Positions 36,585-45,012 are shown, counted from the first letter of the stretch. The stretch is 64,000 bases of DNA from UBA2040 sp041674745 (GCA_041674745.1 JBAYVD010000002.1:1-64000); one strand, 5' to 3'. The notes: generated from the letters alone by a model not told the origin. Translations and numbers: made by a program.

Positions 36585-37475
36585 ATGAAATTAGTAAATC
36601 GCACCCAGCTCGACGAGCAACAATGGAATCGCTGGTGTGCGAACAATCCATCTCGTTCGCCCTTTTCGGATTTGGCTTATTTGGATGCAGTCGCAGAAAA
36701 TGTTTTCTTTGTTTTGAACGAACAAAAGACAGGTGGGTTAGCGCTCCCTTACATTGTTCGTTTGGGCGTTAAAACCTTGTATACGCCCGTTTTTTGTCGG
36801 TGGATTGCATGGCAAGGTGAAGATTGTCCGGATCCTGTGGAACTAACGTCTTTTGTACTTTTGCATTTCAAACGCGCAGAAATATTCACACAAACGCCAC
36901 TATTTTCCTTTCAGCCACTGAATCGGATTTACCAAAAATTGAACCCTGCTGATTTTCAATTGCACCAACAAGCCAAGCGAAAACTCAAAAAAATAACAGC
37001 AGAAAATTATACATTTTCGTGGGAAGATTCCTTTGATTCTTTGGTCTATTTGATCCATCGGGAATTGAGTCATAAATTTGAAAACCTAGAAGAGCAAAGT
37101 TTTCCGATTTTACAGGTGCTTGCTTCCAATTATGCGGCAACACTTCAACTGAAAGTGCTCACCTTAAAAAAGGAGGCTACGATTGTCGGCGGTTTGTTGT
37201 TGATTCAAACGGAAGACGAGTTGTTGTACCTAAAAGGAGCCTGTGATGAAGTTTCCAAAAAAAATGGTGGCATGTATGCCTTGATGCACGAAGCGATTCG
37301 ATTCGCAGGTGAAAACGGCTGCCAATTTGATTTTGGCGGTTCACAAGTCGAAGGGGTGCGCAAATTCAATCTTTCCTTTGGTTCAACGGATGCAGCCTAC
37401 TTTCACTACCAATGGAATCAAGGCCCAAAATGGTATACCTGGTTGCGGTCCTTGCGAAAGTTGGCTAGAGTCTGA
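36585..37475 (+). CDS. FemAB/GNAT-like acyltransferase
   Basis: This 296-aa protein has the pattern of peptidoglycan-bridge (FemAB) or BioF2-like GNAT proteins. It has an N-terminal half ending near VRLGVKTLYTPVFCRWIAWQG (about 58-78). The C-terminal half has GGLLLIQTEDELLYLKGACDE near 205-225, then a conserved-style FDFGGSQVEGVRKFNLSFG near 250. It may add an amino acid or acyl group to a cell-envelope polymer; the substrate is not known. It lies upstream of the CapD-like gene but is separated from it by the structured repeat. Confidence 0.7.
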   Translation: MKLVNRTQLDEQQWNRWCANNPSRSPFSDLAYLDAVAENVFFVLNEQKTGGLALPYIVRLGVKTLYTPVFCRWIAWQGEDCPDPVELTSFVLLHFKRAEIFTQTPLFSFQPLNRIYQKLNPADFQLHQQAKRKLKKITAENYTFSWEDSFDSLVYLIHRELSHKFENLEEQSFPILQVLASNYAATLQLKVLTLKKEATIVGGLLLIQTEDELLYLKGACDEVSKKNGGMYALMHEAIRFAGENGCQFDFGGSQVEGVRKFNLSFGSTDAAYFHYQWNQGPKWYTWLRSLRKLARV

Positions 37476-37545
37476 AGGATTTTAAGACTTTAAGATTTCA
37501 GGATCAAAGGATGCTTTTTGCATTTGAAGGTTAGAACAAGGCATT
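37476..37545. repeat. TTTAAGACTTTAAGATTTCAGGAT words
   Basis: A short run of the TTAGGA-type word family directly follows the stop of the FemAB-like gene. Confidence 0.5.
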
Positions 37546-37806
37546 GTTTGAATTTGTTCTTCTTTACTTTTTCGCCGGGAAAAAGAAAAGAAGCAACCTG
37601 TCCGCCGGACACGTCAGTGGTAGGAGGAAAGAAAAACCTCCCGCTCAGGAAAGAGAAATGGTCTACTCTTGTCATTGGTGACCTTATCAGTGGTCCTGCG
37701 TGGCTCGCTGCGCAACCACCACTTCGGCCTCTTCAAGGTGCCCACCAATGTCTGCGCTGCGAACCTTACTCTTTCCTAATGCGATATTCTTTTTATATTG
37801 AAAGGC
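37546..37806 (+). repeat. 261-bp structured repeat, copy 2
   Basis: This is the same element and orientation as 31034-31294. The outer stem has diverged but keeps pairing at two positions by paired changes: AGGAAAGAG (37647-37655) pairs with CTCTTTCCT (37769-37777). The inner stem is CATTGGTG/CACCAATG, perfect here. ORFs overlapping it on either strand are rejected. Confidence 0.75.
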
Positions 37807-37926
37807 CGAGTTAGCCTTTTGCTTTCTGCCTTTTGCTTTTGACTTGAGACGGTGTGTTTTCAATTTTTCTTAACAATTGTTTCATCTTTGTTTCATCATT
37901 GGTCAACAAATACGCCAATTGATTTG

Positions 37927-37934
37927 TATTTTTG
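37927..37934 (+). promoter_or_regulatory. -7 box for the CapD-like gene
   Basis: TATTTTTG fits TAnnTTTG and ends 34 nt before the chosen ATG at 37969. No good -33 TTTG lies at the usual distance. Confidence 0.45.
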
Positions 37935-37968
37935 TTCCACTTTAACTGGAATCTTTTTAACTTTGACC

Positions 37969-39855
37969 ATGCTTCGTCTGCTTCCGCAAAACAATATCCC
38001 GCGTTGGGTAATTATTTTACTTGATCTTGTTATATCGGCTTTTGCCTTGGCCTTTGCGTATATGATTCGCTTTGATTTAAAAGCAGATCCAGATTTGATG
38101 CGACAAGAATGGCTGATTTTGTCAAAATCCTTGCCGGTTCTATTCATTGTCAAGTTCCTCGTATTCTATTCTTTTGGGATTCAAAAAGGCATCATTCGCC
38201 ATACATCCACAGAAGATTTAAAACGAATTTTCTTGGCTGTCACCTTTACTTCGTTGGTTTTCTTTCTGCTTGGATTGGTGCGAAAATTTTGGATGGACGG
38301 TTATTTCCTTTTCCCGACTTCGGTACTTTTAATTGAATATTTGACCACTTTCTCTTTGATGATAGGGGTTCGCTTCACCGTAAAATTGTTGTATTTGGAA
38401 ACTTTGAAAACCAAAGACAGTGACGAGCGAATTTTGATTTATGGTGCCGGCATTTCTGGTTTGATCACCAAACGAACCATCGAAAAAGATGCACGATTGT
38501 CCTATGATTTAGTTGGTTTTATTGACGACAATAAAAAAATTGACGGTACGCGCTTGGAGGGAATGACCATTTATCACACCAGTCGATTGGATCGAATGAT
38601 TCAAGACGAAGGGATTACTCAAGTCATTGTTGCCATCCAAGATCCGAACAAAAAGAACAAGCAGGCTATGCTAGAAACTTGTTTGAAGCACAACATCCGC
38701 GTTCAAAAAGTGCCCAGTCCAAAATCCTGGATCAATGGCGAATTTTCTACCAAACAAATGGGGAAAATTCAAATTGAAGACTTGCTGGGAAGAGCACCAA
38801 TAGAATTGAGTGATAATGCGATTAACGCTGAGTTACAAGGAAAAGTTGTTTTGGTAACAGGGGCGGCTGGTTCGATCGGAAGTGGTTTGGTACAACAAAT
38901 TTTAAAACACGAACCGAAGAAAATCATTTTGTTGGACCAAGCGGAATCGCCTCTGTACGATTTGCAGCACGAACTTTTGTCAACCTACACCAATGCGCCA
39001 TTTGAAGTGGTAGTAGGGGATATTAGAAACTTCGATCGCATGCAACGATTGTTCTCCTTTTTTCAACCTGAATTGGTTTTTCACGCGGCAGCCTACAAGC
39101 ATGTTCCTTTGATGGAAAGCAACCCGAGTGAAGCTATTTTCACGAATGTTCGTGGCACCAAAAACTTGGTGGATTGCGCCTTGGAATCGGGCGTTCAGAA
39201 ATTTGTAATGATTTCCACCGACAAAGCAGTCAACCCAACCAATGTGATGGGCGCTTCCAAACGGATTGCTGAGATGTATGCGCAATTGGCCAACGAAAAA
39301 AATACAACCAAGTTCATTACAACCCGCTTTGGAAATGTCTTGGGTTCCAATGGTTCGGTCATCCCTCTTTTTCAGAAACAAATCGACCAAGGCGGACCAA
39401 TTACCTTAACTGATGAACGGATTACGCGTTTTTTCATGACAATACCGGAGGCTTGCCAATTGGTGCTTGAAGCGGGAGCCATGGGGACAGGAGGTGAGAT
39501 TTTTGTTTTTGACATGGGTGAATCGGTTAAGATTTTGGACCTAGCCAAAAAGATGATTCAACTCAATGGATTGGAATTGGGACGCGATATTGAAATTCGT
39601 GTAACAGGTCTTCGTCCAGGCGAGAAATTGTACGAAGAGTTGTTGGCTAGCGAAGAAGATACCTTGCCAACGCACCATCCTCAGATTTTAAAAGCAAAAA
39701 CAAGAACCTGTGAAGAATCCATTCACCAGGATATTGAAGAATTGATTCAACTTTTTGAAAAGCAAGACAACACAAATATCGTTCGGAAAATGAAAGAACT
39801 GGTGCCTGAATATGTATCCAATAACTCCGAATTCGAAAAATTAGACAAAAAATAA
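37969..39855 (+). CDS. WbpM/CapD-family NDP-sugar 4,6-dehydratase/epimerase
   Basis: This 628-aa membrane-bound enzyme has four N-terminal hydrophobic helices (about 10-120). A first Rossmann-like region is near 150-260 (RILIYGAGISGLI), and the catalytic SDR domain begins at LVTGAAGSIGSGL near 296. The active site is MISTDKAVNPTNVMGASKR near 412-430, where Met replaces the usual Tyr (MxxxK), as in WbpM-type UDP-GlcNAc 4,6-dehydratases. It could supply UDP-QuiNAc- or FucNAc-type precursors to the polysaccharide locus. The ATG at 37969 restores the family start MLRLLPQNNIPRW. Confidence 0.9.
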   Translation: MLRLLPQNNIPRWVIILLDLVISAFALAFAYMIRFDLKADPDLMRQEWLILSKSLPVLFIVKFLVFYSFGIQKGIIRHTSTEDLKRIFLAVTFTSLVFFLLGLVRKFWMDGYFLFPTSVLLIEYLTTFSLMIGVRFTVKLLYLETLKTKDSDERILIYGAGISGLITKRTIEKDARLSYDLVGFIDDNKKIDGTRLEGMTIYHTSRLDRMIQDEGITQVIVAIQDPNKKNKQAMLETCLKHNIRVQKVPSPKSWINGEFSTKQMGKIQIEDLLGRAPIELSDNAINAELQGKVVLVTGAAGSIGSGLVQQILKHEPKKIILLDQAESPLYDLQHELLSTYTNAPFEVVVGDIRNFDRMQRLFSFFQPELVFHAAAYKHVPLMESNPSEAIFTNVRGTKNLVDCALESGVQKFVMISTDKAVNPTNVMGASKRIAEMYAQLANEKNTTKFITTRFGNVLGSNGSVIPLFQKQIDQGGPITLTDERITRFFMTIPEACQLVLEAGAMGTGGEIFVFDMGESVKILDLAKKMIQLNGLELGRDIEIRVTGLRPGEKLYEELLASEEDTLPTHHPQILKAKTRTCEESIHQDIEELIQLFEKQDNTNIVRKMKELVPEYVSNNSEFEKLDKK

Positions 39856-40259
39856 TGACCATTTCCCCTTTTGAAATTCAAGTGCGCTTCGCCGACATCG
39901 ATATGATGGGGCACGTGAACAATTCGGTTTATTTATCCTATTTTGAAATGACCCGGGTTCATTATCTGGAAAAGCTACTGGGCCGAAAATGGGATTACAC
40001 GCGTGAAGGTTTTCTTTTGGCACGAAACGAAATTGATTACATCAAGCCCTTGTTTTTGCACGAAGAGCCGAAAATTTTCCTTCGTACAGAGAACTTGGGT
40101 ACTAAATCGTTTACCTTTACGTATGAGATTCTCGTGGATGGTGAATTGCGTACCAAAGGTTTGTCTGTCATGGTGGCCTTTGATTCTCAGTCCCAAACAA
40201 CCATTGCGATTCCAGAAAAAATGCGCGAAGCTTTCTTGCTCCTGAAAAAGGAACAATAA
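39855..40259 (+). CDS. YbgC/FadM-type acyl-CoA thioesterase
   Basis: This 134-aa hot-dog fold protein has the 4HBT signature VRFADIDMMGHVNNSVYLSYFE at about 9-30, here quoted in part as ADIDMMGHVNN. It probably hydrolyses acyl-CoA or acyl-ACP thioesters. Its ATG overlaps the stop of the CapD-like gene by 1 nt (TAATG), so the two are cotranscribed although their functions look unrelated. Confidence 0.88.
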   Translation: MTISPFEIQVRFADIDMMGHVNNSVYLSYFEMTRVHYLEKLLGRKWDYTREGFLLARNEIDYIKPLFLHEEPKIFLRTENLGTKSFTFTYEILVDGELRTKGLSVMVAFDSQSQTTIAIPEKMREAFLLLKKEQ

Positions 40260-40290
40260 TTGCAAGCCGTTCAGTATTAAAAAAGATTCT

Positions 40291-41316
40291 ATGAAACTAC
40301 TTGCATACCTTTTTGCGTCCTTGCCTTTGGCGGGAATGGCTCAAATTCCACAGCCAAAAACAGAGAAGAAATGTTACGAAAGAGCCAACGGAAACAGTCG
40401 TTTCGCTACGTTCGATTGTGGCAAAATAGCAGGCGTAGTGGATTGCAATGAAAAATTGACCTACGACGAAAATTCCAATACCATCTTGGCGGCAAACGAT
40501 GGTTCGGCCTTTACTGGAACTTGCGAAACGTGTTTTTCCAATGGTGTTTTGGAAAGAAGAATCAACTTCGTAGATGGAAAAGAAGATGGTCCGGATACCA
40601 CGTATTATCGTTCGGGTTGTCGACAAGTAGTGCGAAATCACATTAGAGGTTCTGAAAACGGACAATGGTTGTATTATTACGATAGCACGGCTAGTTTGGC
40701 GTGGGAAGTGAATTACTTGGTCGGAGAAAAAAATGGAAAGGCCATTTATTATGGACCAAAAGGTGATACAACCCTTTGGGAAAATTACAAAAATGGTATA
40801 CTCAATGGAACCAAAAGAACCTATTATCCTGGTTCCAAAATTCACAAGGAAATCAATTATGTCAATGGTCAAATGAATGGACCGTTTAAAACCTTTTCAC
40901 GCGACAGTATTTTATTGGATGACTTGAATTTTAAGAATGGCAAAAAGGACGGCATCTGCAAGTATTACTACAATGATGGTAATATGTTAAAAGTAGAAAA
41001 TTGGTTGGAAGGCGTTAAAAATGGCGAATTCAAAACCTTTTTCATTCAAGGTCAAGTGCAGTCAAGTGAGTTCTACAAAAAAGGCTTGAAAGAAGGTGAA
41101 TTTGTGGATTACTACCCCAATCAAAGTATAAAACGACGACACGTATACAAAAAGGACGAATTGATTGAAGATCATCAGTTCAACGCTGAAGGCGAAGAAA
41201 CGTATTCCTTGGGAGCACCAACCAAAGGTGCAGGCATTGAAGATGATGTAATGCCGGGATCGTCGTCAAAGAAATCCAAAAAATCGAAAAAGGAAAAGAC
41301 CCAAAAAACGAAGTAG
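40291..41316 (+). CDS. MORN-like YwqK-family secreted protein
   Basis: This 341-aa protein has a signal peptide (KLLAYLFASLPLAGMAQ). From about 90 to 290 there are repeated YwqK/MORN-like units of roughly 22-24 residues with the pattern NG-x-x-x-G-x-x-x-x-Y/F-y-x-G/D (NYLVGEKNGKAIYYGPKGD, NYKNGILNGTKRTYYPGSK). The tail is a Lys/Ser-rich stretch (SSSKKSKKSKKEKTQ). In databases YwqK proteins are labelled antitoxins, but no toxin gene is next to this one, and a surface or periplasmic role is more likely here. Confidence 0.82.
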   Translation: MKLLAYLFASLPLAGMAQIPQPKTEKKCYERANGNSRFATFDCGKIAGVVDCNEKLTYDENSNTILAANDGSAFTGTCETCFSNGVLERRINFVDGKEDGPDTTYYRSGCRQVVRNHIRGSENGQWLYYYDSTASLAWEVNYLVGEKNGKAIYYGPKGDTTLWENYKNGILNGTKRTYYPGSKIHKEINYVNGQMNGPFKTFSRDSILLDDLNFKNGKKDGICKYYYNDGNMLKVENWLEGVKNGEFKTFFIQGQVQSSEFYKKGLKEGEFVDYYPNQSIKRRHVYKKDELIEDHQFNAEGEETYSLGAPTKGAGIEDDVMPGSSSKKSKKSKKEKTQKTK

Positions 41317-41320
41317 TTTT

Positions 41321-42022
41321 TTAACGGTTGAATGCCAGCAAAGTTACCACAGTGAGTGCCGCTGTTTCAGTGCGCAATCTGTTTTTTCCTAAATCCAAAC
41401 TTGTGTACTGATTTTCCAGCGCCAGTTTCACTTCTTCTTGGGTGAAATCACCTTCTGGACCAATTAATACTGGTCCTGACATTTTCCAATTCACAATAGA
41501 ACGTTTTTCTTGGTTGTTGATCAATTCGTCGTAACAATGCGCAACCGCTCCGTTTGGATTGGCTTTTACAAAATCTTTGAAAGAGGTTAATTCGACCAAT
41601 TCAGGCAAATAAAATCGTTGCGACTGCTTCATAGCGGATAGAGCAATTTTTTCCAATCGATCCATTTTCACCACTTTCCGTTCGTTATTTTTACATTGCA
41701 ACAACGTAATTTTATCGACACCAATTTCTGTTGCTTTTTCTACGAACCATTCCAATCGATCCATATTTTTTGTCGGAGCAATGGCAATATGAACAAAGTC
41801 TTTCGTTGGCTTTTCTTCTTCCATGCTTTGCACCGAAATCAAGCACTTTTTAGGATGGGCCAATTTGATGGTCCCAATGGCTTTGATACCTTTTCCATTT
41901 GAAATTAGCAACACGTCTCCTTCTTGTCGGCGCAAAACTTTCACGACGTGATTGGATTCGATTTCATTCAATTCAATGGCAATCGTATCTTTTTTAATTT
42001 CAGAACAATACGCTGTGTGCAT
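41321..42022 (-). CDS. rsmE: 16S rRNA m3U1498 methyltransferase RsmE
   Basis: This 233-aa SPOUT methyltransferase has an N-terminal PUA-like domain (about 1-70). The knot region has AIAPTKNMDRLEWFVEKATEIGVDKI near 82-107, VLIGPEGDFTQEEV near 185-198 and LGKNRLRTETAALTVV near 210-225. It methylates N3 of U1498 in 16S rRNA. It overlaps holA by 1 nt, so the order holA-rsmE is one transcript, convergent with the YwqK gene. Confidence 0.94.
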   Translation of the reverse strand: MHTAYCSEIKKDTIAIELNEIESNHVVKVLRRQEGDVLLISNGKGIKAIGTIKLAHPKKCLISVQSMEEEKPTKDFVHIAIAPTKNMDRLEWFVEKATEIGVDKITLLQCKNNERKVVKMDRLEKIALSAMKQSQRFYLPELVELTSFKDFVKANPNGAVAHCYDELINNQEKRSIVNWKMSGPVLIGPEGDFTQEEVKLALENQYTSLDLGKNRLRTETAALTVVTLLAFNR

Positions 42023-43026
42023 TAATGCATGAGTTTAAAGATTAATTCCCGCATCAATTCGCCTTCCGGGAAGCTAGAATTGCCCAATCCTTTGCTTTTT
42101 AAGTCGTATTCGTGGAGTGTCGCAATGTTGGCGCTGATCTTTCTAGGCGGATAGATTTTGAGCGATGGTTTGGATTGTTTTAAAGCAAATGGGTGAAGGC
42201 CTAATTTGCGTGCCATTTCTTCATCGGATGAACCATTCATGAAATGCATGCGCATAAGACGAGAAAACATGGCAAACATATTGGAAATGACCATAACCAG
42301 CGGCCCACTTTTGGGTTGGTGTTCGAAATAATGCACAATTTGAAAAGCTTTCGGCACATCTCGTATGGCCACTGCATTGGTCAACTCGTAGACATTAAAA
42401 TCCTTCGAGATGCCAATATTTTCTTCAATGTGTACTTCATTGATGGTGCTTCCTTTCTCAACCAATAAGGCTAACTTGTCCAATTCACCTTGTACTTTGC
42501 TCAAGTCTGTTCCTAAAAATTCCGCCAACAGAATAGCCGCTTTTTGCGAAAGCGTATACCCCATGTTGCGCGCCATGCCCATGATGTACTCGGCTAGTTT
42601 GTAGTCTTTTACTTTTTCAGACTTAAAAACCAAACCGTTTTTAGCAATGGCTTTCGCTGCAGAACCGCGGGCATCCAAAGTTTTGTATTTGTGACAAATC
42701 ACGAAAACCGTTTGCGGATTGGGGTTTTGAAAATAGGGCAGTAAATCGTCAAATTTTCCAAAGGATTGAGCTTCACGCATTATGACCACACGTCGCTCAG
42801 CCATGGTTGGATAGGATTTCGCTTCTGCAATGATTTGTCCCGCATCAGCATCTTTCCCATAAACAACCGTTAAGTTAAAGTCACGCTCGTGTTCTTCCAA
42901 CGCATTTTCCAAAATGGCATCAGCAATTAAGTCGATGAAATAGGCTTCTTCACCGTGCAAGAGATAAATTTGGGCAAATTTCTTCTCCTTGGCTTGCTTA
43001 ATAAGTTGAATATGATTGAGCGCCAT
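42022..43026 (-). CDS. holA: DNA polymerase III subunit delta
   Basis: This 334-aa clamp-loader subunit has the N-terminal HolA signature IYLLHGEEAYFIDLIADAI near 20-38, an AAA+ domain without a working Walker A, and a C-terminal collar domain. It starts 3 nt downstream of the pepT stop, suggesting the operon pepT-holA-rsmE. Confidence 0.92.
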   Translation of the reverse strand: MALNHIQLIKQAKEKKFAQIYLLHGEEAYFIDLIADAILENALEEHERDFNLTVVYGKDADAGQIIAEAKSYPTMAERRVVIMREAQSFGKFDDLLPYFQNPNPQTVFVICHKYKTLDARGSAAKAIAKNGLVFKSEKVKDYKLAEYIMGMARNMGYTLSQKAAILLAEFLGTDLSKVQGELDKLALLVEKGSTINEVHIEENIGISKDFNVYELTNAVAIRDVPKAFQIVHYFEHQPKSGPLVMVISNMFAMFSRLMRMHFMNGSSDEEMARKLGLHPFALKQSKPSLKIYPPRKISANIATLHEYDLKSKGLGNSSFPEGELMRELIFKLMH

Positions 43027-43029
43027 CTG

Positions 43030-44274
43030 TTATTTTTTATGTTTCGACCAAATTTCAGTCAAAGCAACTATCGTGTTCACGGCTTTTTGCATGTCTTGCA
43101 CACTTACGTATTCATGTCGTGAGTGAATCGCCATTTCGCCTGTAAAGATATTCGGACAAGGCAATCCCATAAACGATAGACGAGAACCGTCCGTACCACC
43201 GCGAATCAAATCCAGTTTAGGAGTCAATCCGACCTTTTCCATGGCTTGTATGGCGTAATCCGTTACAAAAGGAACAGTATCCAATACTTCGCGCATGTTG
43301 CGGTATTGCTCTTTGATTGTGAACGTTGTGTACAACTCGGGATAACTCGCCAAAACACTGTCCAAAATGGCTTTTAAACGCGTTTCATGCAATTCCAATA
43401 AATCAGTCTTGTGATCACGAATGATAAAGCTTACTGTGGCTTGCTCTAATGTACCTTCAATGGAAGTTGGATGCACAAATCCTTGTCGTTTTTCGGTTGT
43501 TTCAGGCGACCAAACATCTTTGGGCAAAGCAGCAACGAATTCGCTCGCTACTTTTATGGCGTTAACCATTTTACCTTTGGCATAACCGGGGTGCGTGCTG
43601 ATTCCTGTAATTTCAACCGTTACAGCATCCGCAGAAAAAGATTCATTTTCGATGGAACCCAGCGGTCCGCCGTCCATGGTATACCCATAATCCGCGTTGA
43701 GTCTTTCCATGTCCAAGAAATCTACGCCGCGACCAATTTCTTCGTCGGGTGTAAACAACACACGAATTTTTCCGTGCGGCAATGTTGGATTGGTCATCAA
43801 TTGATACGCGTAATCCATGATGATGGCCACGCCCGCTTTGTCGTCGGCACCCAAAAGGGTTAAACCCGAACCGGTTATCAAATCGTCGCCAATTTTTTCT
43901 TTCAAATAGGGGTAACGATCCGTGGTGATGATTTGTGTTGTATCATCTGGCAACGTGATTGGCGTTCCATCGTATTGACGGTGAACAATCGGTTTCACAT
44001 TTTTTCCCGTTACATCCGGTGCTGTATCCATGTGGGAGCAAAAGCAGATGGTCGGTACTTCGTAGTCTAAATTGGAAGGAATGGTTCCAAATACATAGCC
44101 ATGTTGGTCCATTTCGGCATCTGAAATACCCATTTCTAGTAATTCTTTCACCAAAACTTGGCCCAAATCTTTTTGAATCAGTGAAGATGGAAAAGTAGGT
44201 GAGCCGGGTATAGCGGTGGTATCGATTTGAACATAACGAAGAAAACGTTCTTCAACGGTGTAGTGAAAATTCAT
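43030..44274 (-). CDS. pepT: Peptidase T (tripeptidase)
   Basis: This 414-aa M20 metallopeptidase removes N-terminal residues from tripeptides. Zinc-site motifs are FCSHMDTAPDV near 77, LGADDKAGVA near 140, DEEIGRGVD near 172 and RGGTDGSRLSFMG near 365. The first ATG of the conserved N-terminus (MNFHYTVEERFLRY) is at 44274; an upstream TTG is rejected. A TATCTTTG box lies 18 nt upstream. Confidence 0.94.
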   Translation of the reverse strand: MNFHYTVEERFLRYVQIDTTAIPGSPTFPSSLIQKDLGQVLVKELLEMGISDAEMDQHGYVFGTIPSNLDYEVPTICFCSHMDTAPDVTGKNVKPIVHRQYDGTPITLPDDTTQIITTDRYPYLKEKIGDDLITGSGLTLLGADDKAGVAIIMDYAYQLMTNPTLPHGKIRVLFTPDEEIGRGVDFLDMERLNADYGYTMDGGPLGSIENESFSADAVTVEITGISTHPGYAKGKMVNAIKVASEFVAALPKDVWSPETTEKRQGFVHPTSIEGTLEQATVSFIIRDHKTDLLELHETRLKAILDSVLASYPELYTTFTIKEQYRNMREVLDTVPFVTDYAIQAMEKVGLTPKLDLIRGGTDGSRLSFMGLPCPNIFTGEMAIHSRHEYVSVQDMQKAVNTIVALTEIWSKHKK

Positions 44275-44292
44275 GCTTTTTTTGATTTTTAT

Positions 44293-44300
44293 CAAAGATA
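44293..44300 (-). promoter_or_regulatory. -7 box for pepT-holA-rsmE
   Basis: TATCTTTG on the minus strand matches TAnnTTTG and ends 18 nt before the pepT ATG. Confidence 0.6.
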
Positions 44301-44753
44301 GTAAGGAATTGGAGAAATGCGAATGTTTGAATTGGGAATTACGGAATGGAGGGCGGCTTTAACCGCGGAGCACGCAAAGAAGGCGCAGAGGGCGCGGAGT
44401 TTTTTTTGGAGGTTAGGATTATAGGACTAGAGGATTCAGGATTTTAAGATAGTAGGATTTTAGGACTTTAGGATGTTAGGACAGAAGGATTTGGGATTTG
44501 AAGTCAAATCTTGCTGAGCTCGCTTTGACATTTGAAGTTCGCAAGCTCACATTTGTCGAATTTTGTTCGCGCGGCTCACATTATTTTGCCACAAATACCA
44601 CGATTTTGATTTTAAGAGAGGTTAGTACGACTCAACAACGGAGCAAGAAACCTTGAGCCATATTGAAATCCCACTTTCCTGAAAGCTATTTCCTGCAACA
44701 AATAATAAAGAAGTGAGAACAGAGATTTTGGAGAATACCAATTTTGAAATAGA
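44301..44753. repeat. Repeat island, last one in the window
   Basis: It contains an AACCGCGGAGCACGCAAAGA word (44361-44402), TTAGGATTATAGGACT words (44412-44488), the GAAGTCAAATCTTGC module (44498-44540) and two GTTCGC..GCTCAC words (44537, 44563). From 44600 to 44753 the sequence is unique with no gene apparent. Confidence 0.75.
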
Positions 44754-44870
44754 TTATTCTTCAGGTTTATTGTCTTTCTTTTTCCTCCCTTGAATCTCCA
44801 ACTTCCAGATAAAATAGCCAAATCCTGCCACGATGTGGAGCAAGACAATCGCCATGATTACATAACTCAT
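44754..44870 (-). CDS. 38-aa single-pass membrane protein
   Basis: The short ORF starts ATG AGT TAT and ends TAA. It encodes one hydrophobic helix (VIMAIVLLHIVAGFGYFIW, about 4-22) followed by a very basic then acidic tail (QGRKKKDNKPEE). It is the last gene of the cydA-cydB-SQR unit, 4 nt after the preceding small ORF. Size, single helix and operon position resemble CydX-like subunits of cytochrome bd, but sequence similarity is not evident to me. Confidence 0.65.
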   Translation of the reverse strand: MSYVIMAIVLLHIVAGFGYFIWKLEIQGRKKKDNKPEE

Positions 44871-44874
44871 CTTT

Positions 44875-45012
44875 TTAATTATTGGTTCGAGTACTGCCGT
44901 GCCCACCCGCTACGATGATTAATACGCGCAGGCTCAAATAAATGAATTTAAAGAATTGAATGATGGGATTCATCATAACAAAACGTTGCGATCTTGTGAT
45001 TTTTGGTGTCAT
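44875..45012 (-). CDS. 45-aa small amphipathic/membrane protein
   Basis: The ORF starts ATG ACA CCA 13 nt after the oxidoreductase stop. It encodes an N-terminal basic part, then MNPIIQFFKFIYLSLRVLII with a hydrophobic run (about 14-37) and the ending AGGHGSTRTNN. An internal ATG at 44976 or 44973 would give about 32 aa starting at MMNPII. Tight spacing on both sides argues that it is translated. Function is unknown, possibly linked to the bd oxidase or the sulfide enzyme. Confidence 0.6.
   Translation of the reverse strand: MTPKITRSQRFVMMNPIIQFFKFIYLSLRVLIIVAGGHGSTRTNN

Noticed and set aside
40291..41316. Toxin-antitoxin pair
   Set aside because: The YwqK-family label mentions antitoxin, but there is a signal peptide and no toxin gene beside it.
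44612..44848. 78-aa minus ORF
   Set aside because: It overlaps the 38-aa membrane ORF in another frame, and lacks a plausible start context and recognisable features.
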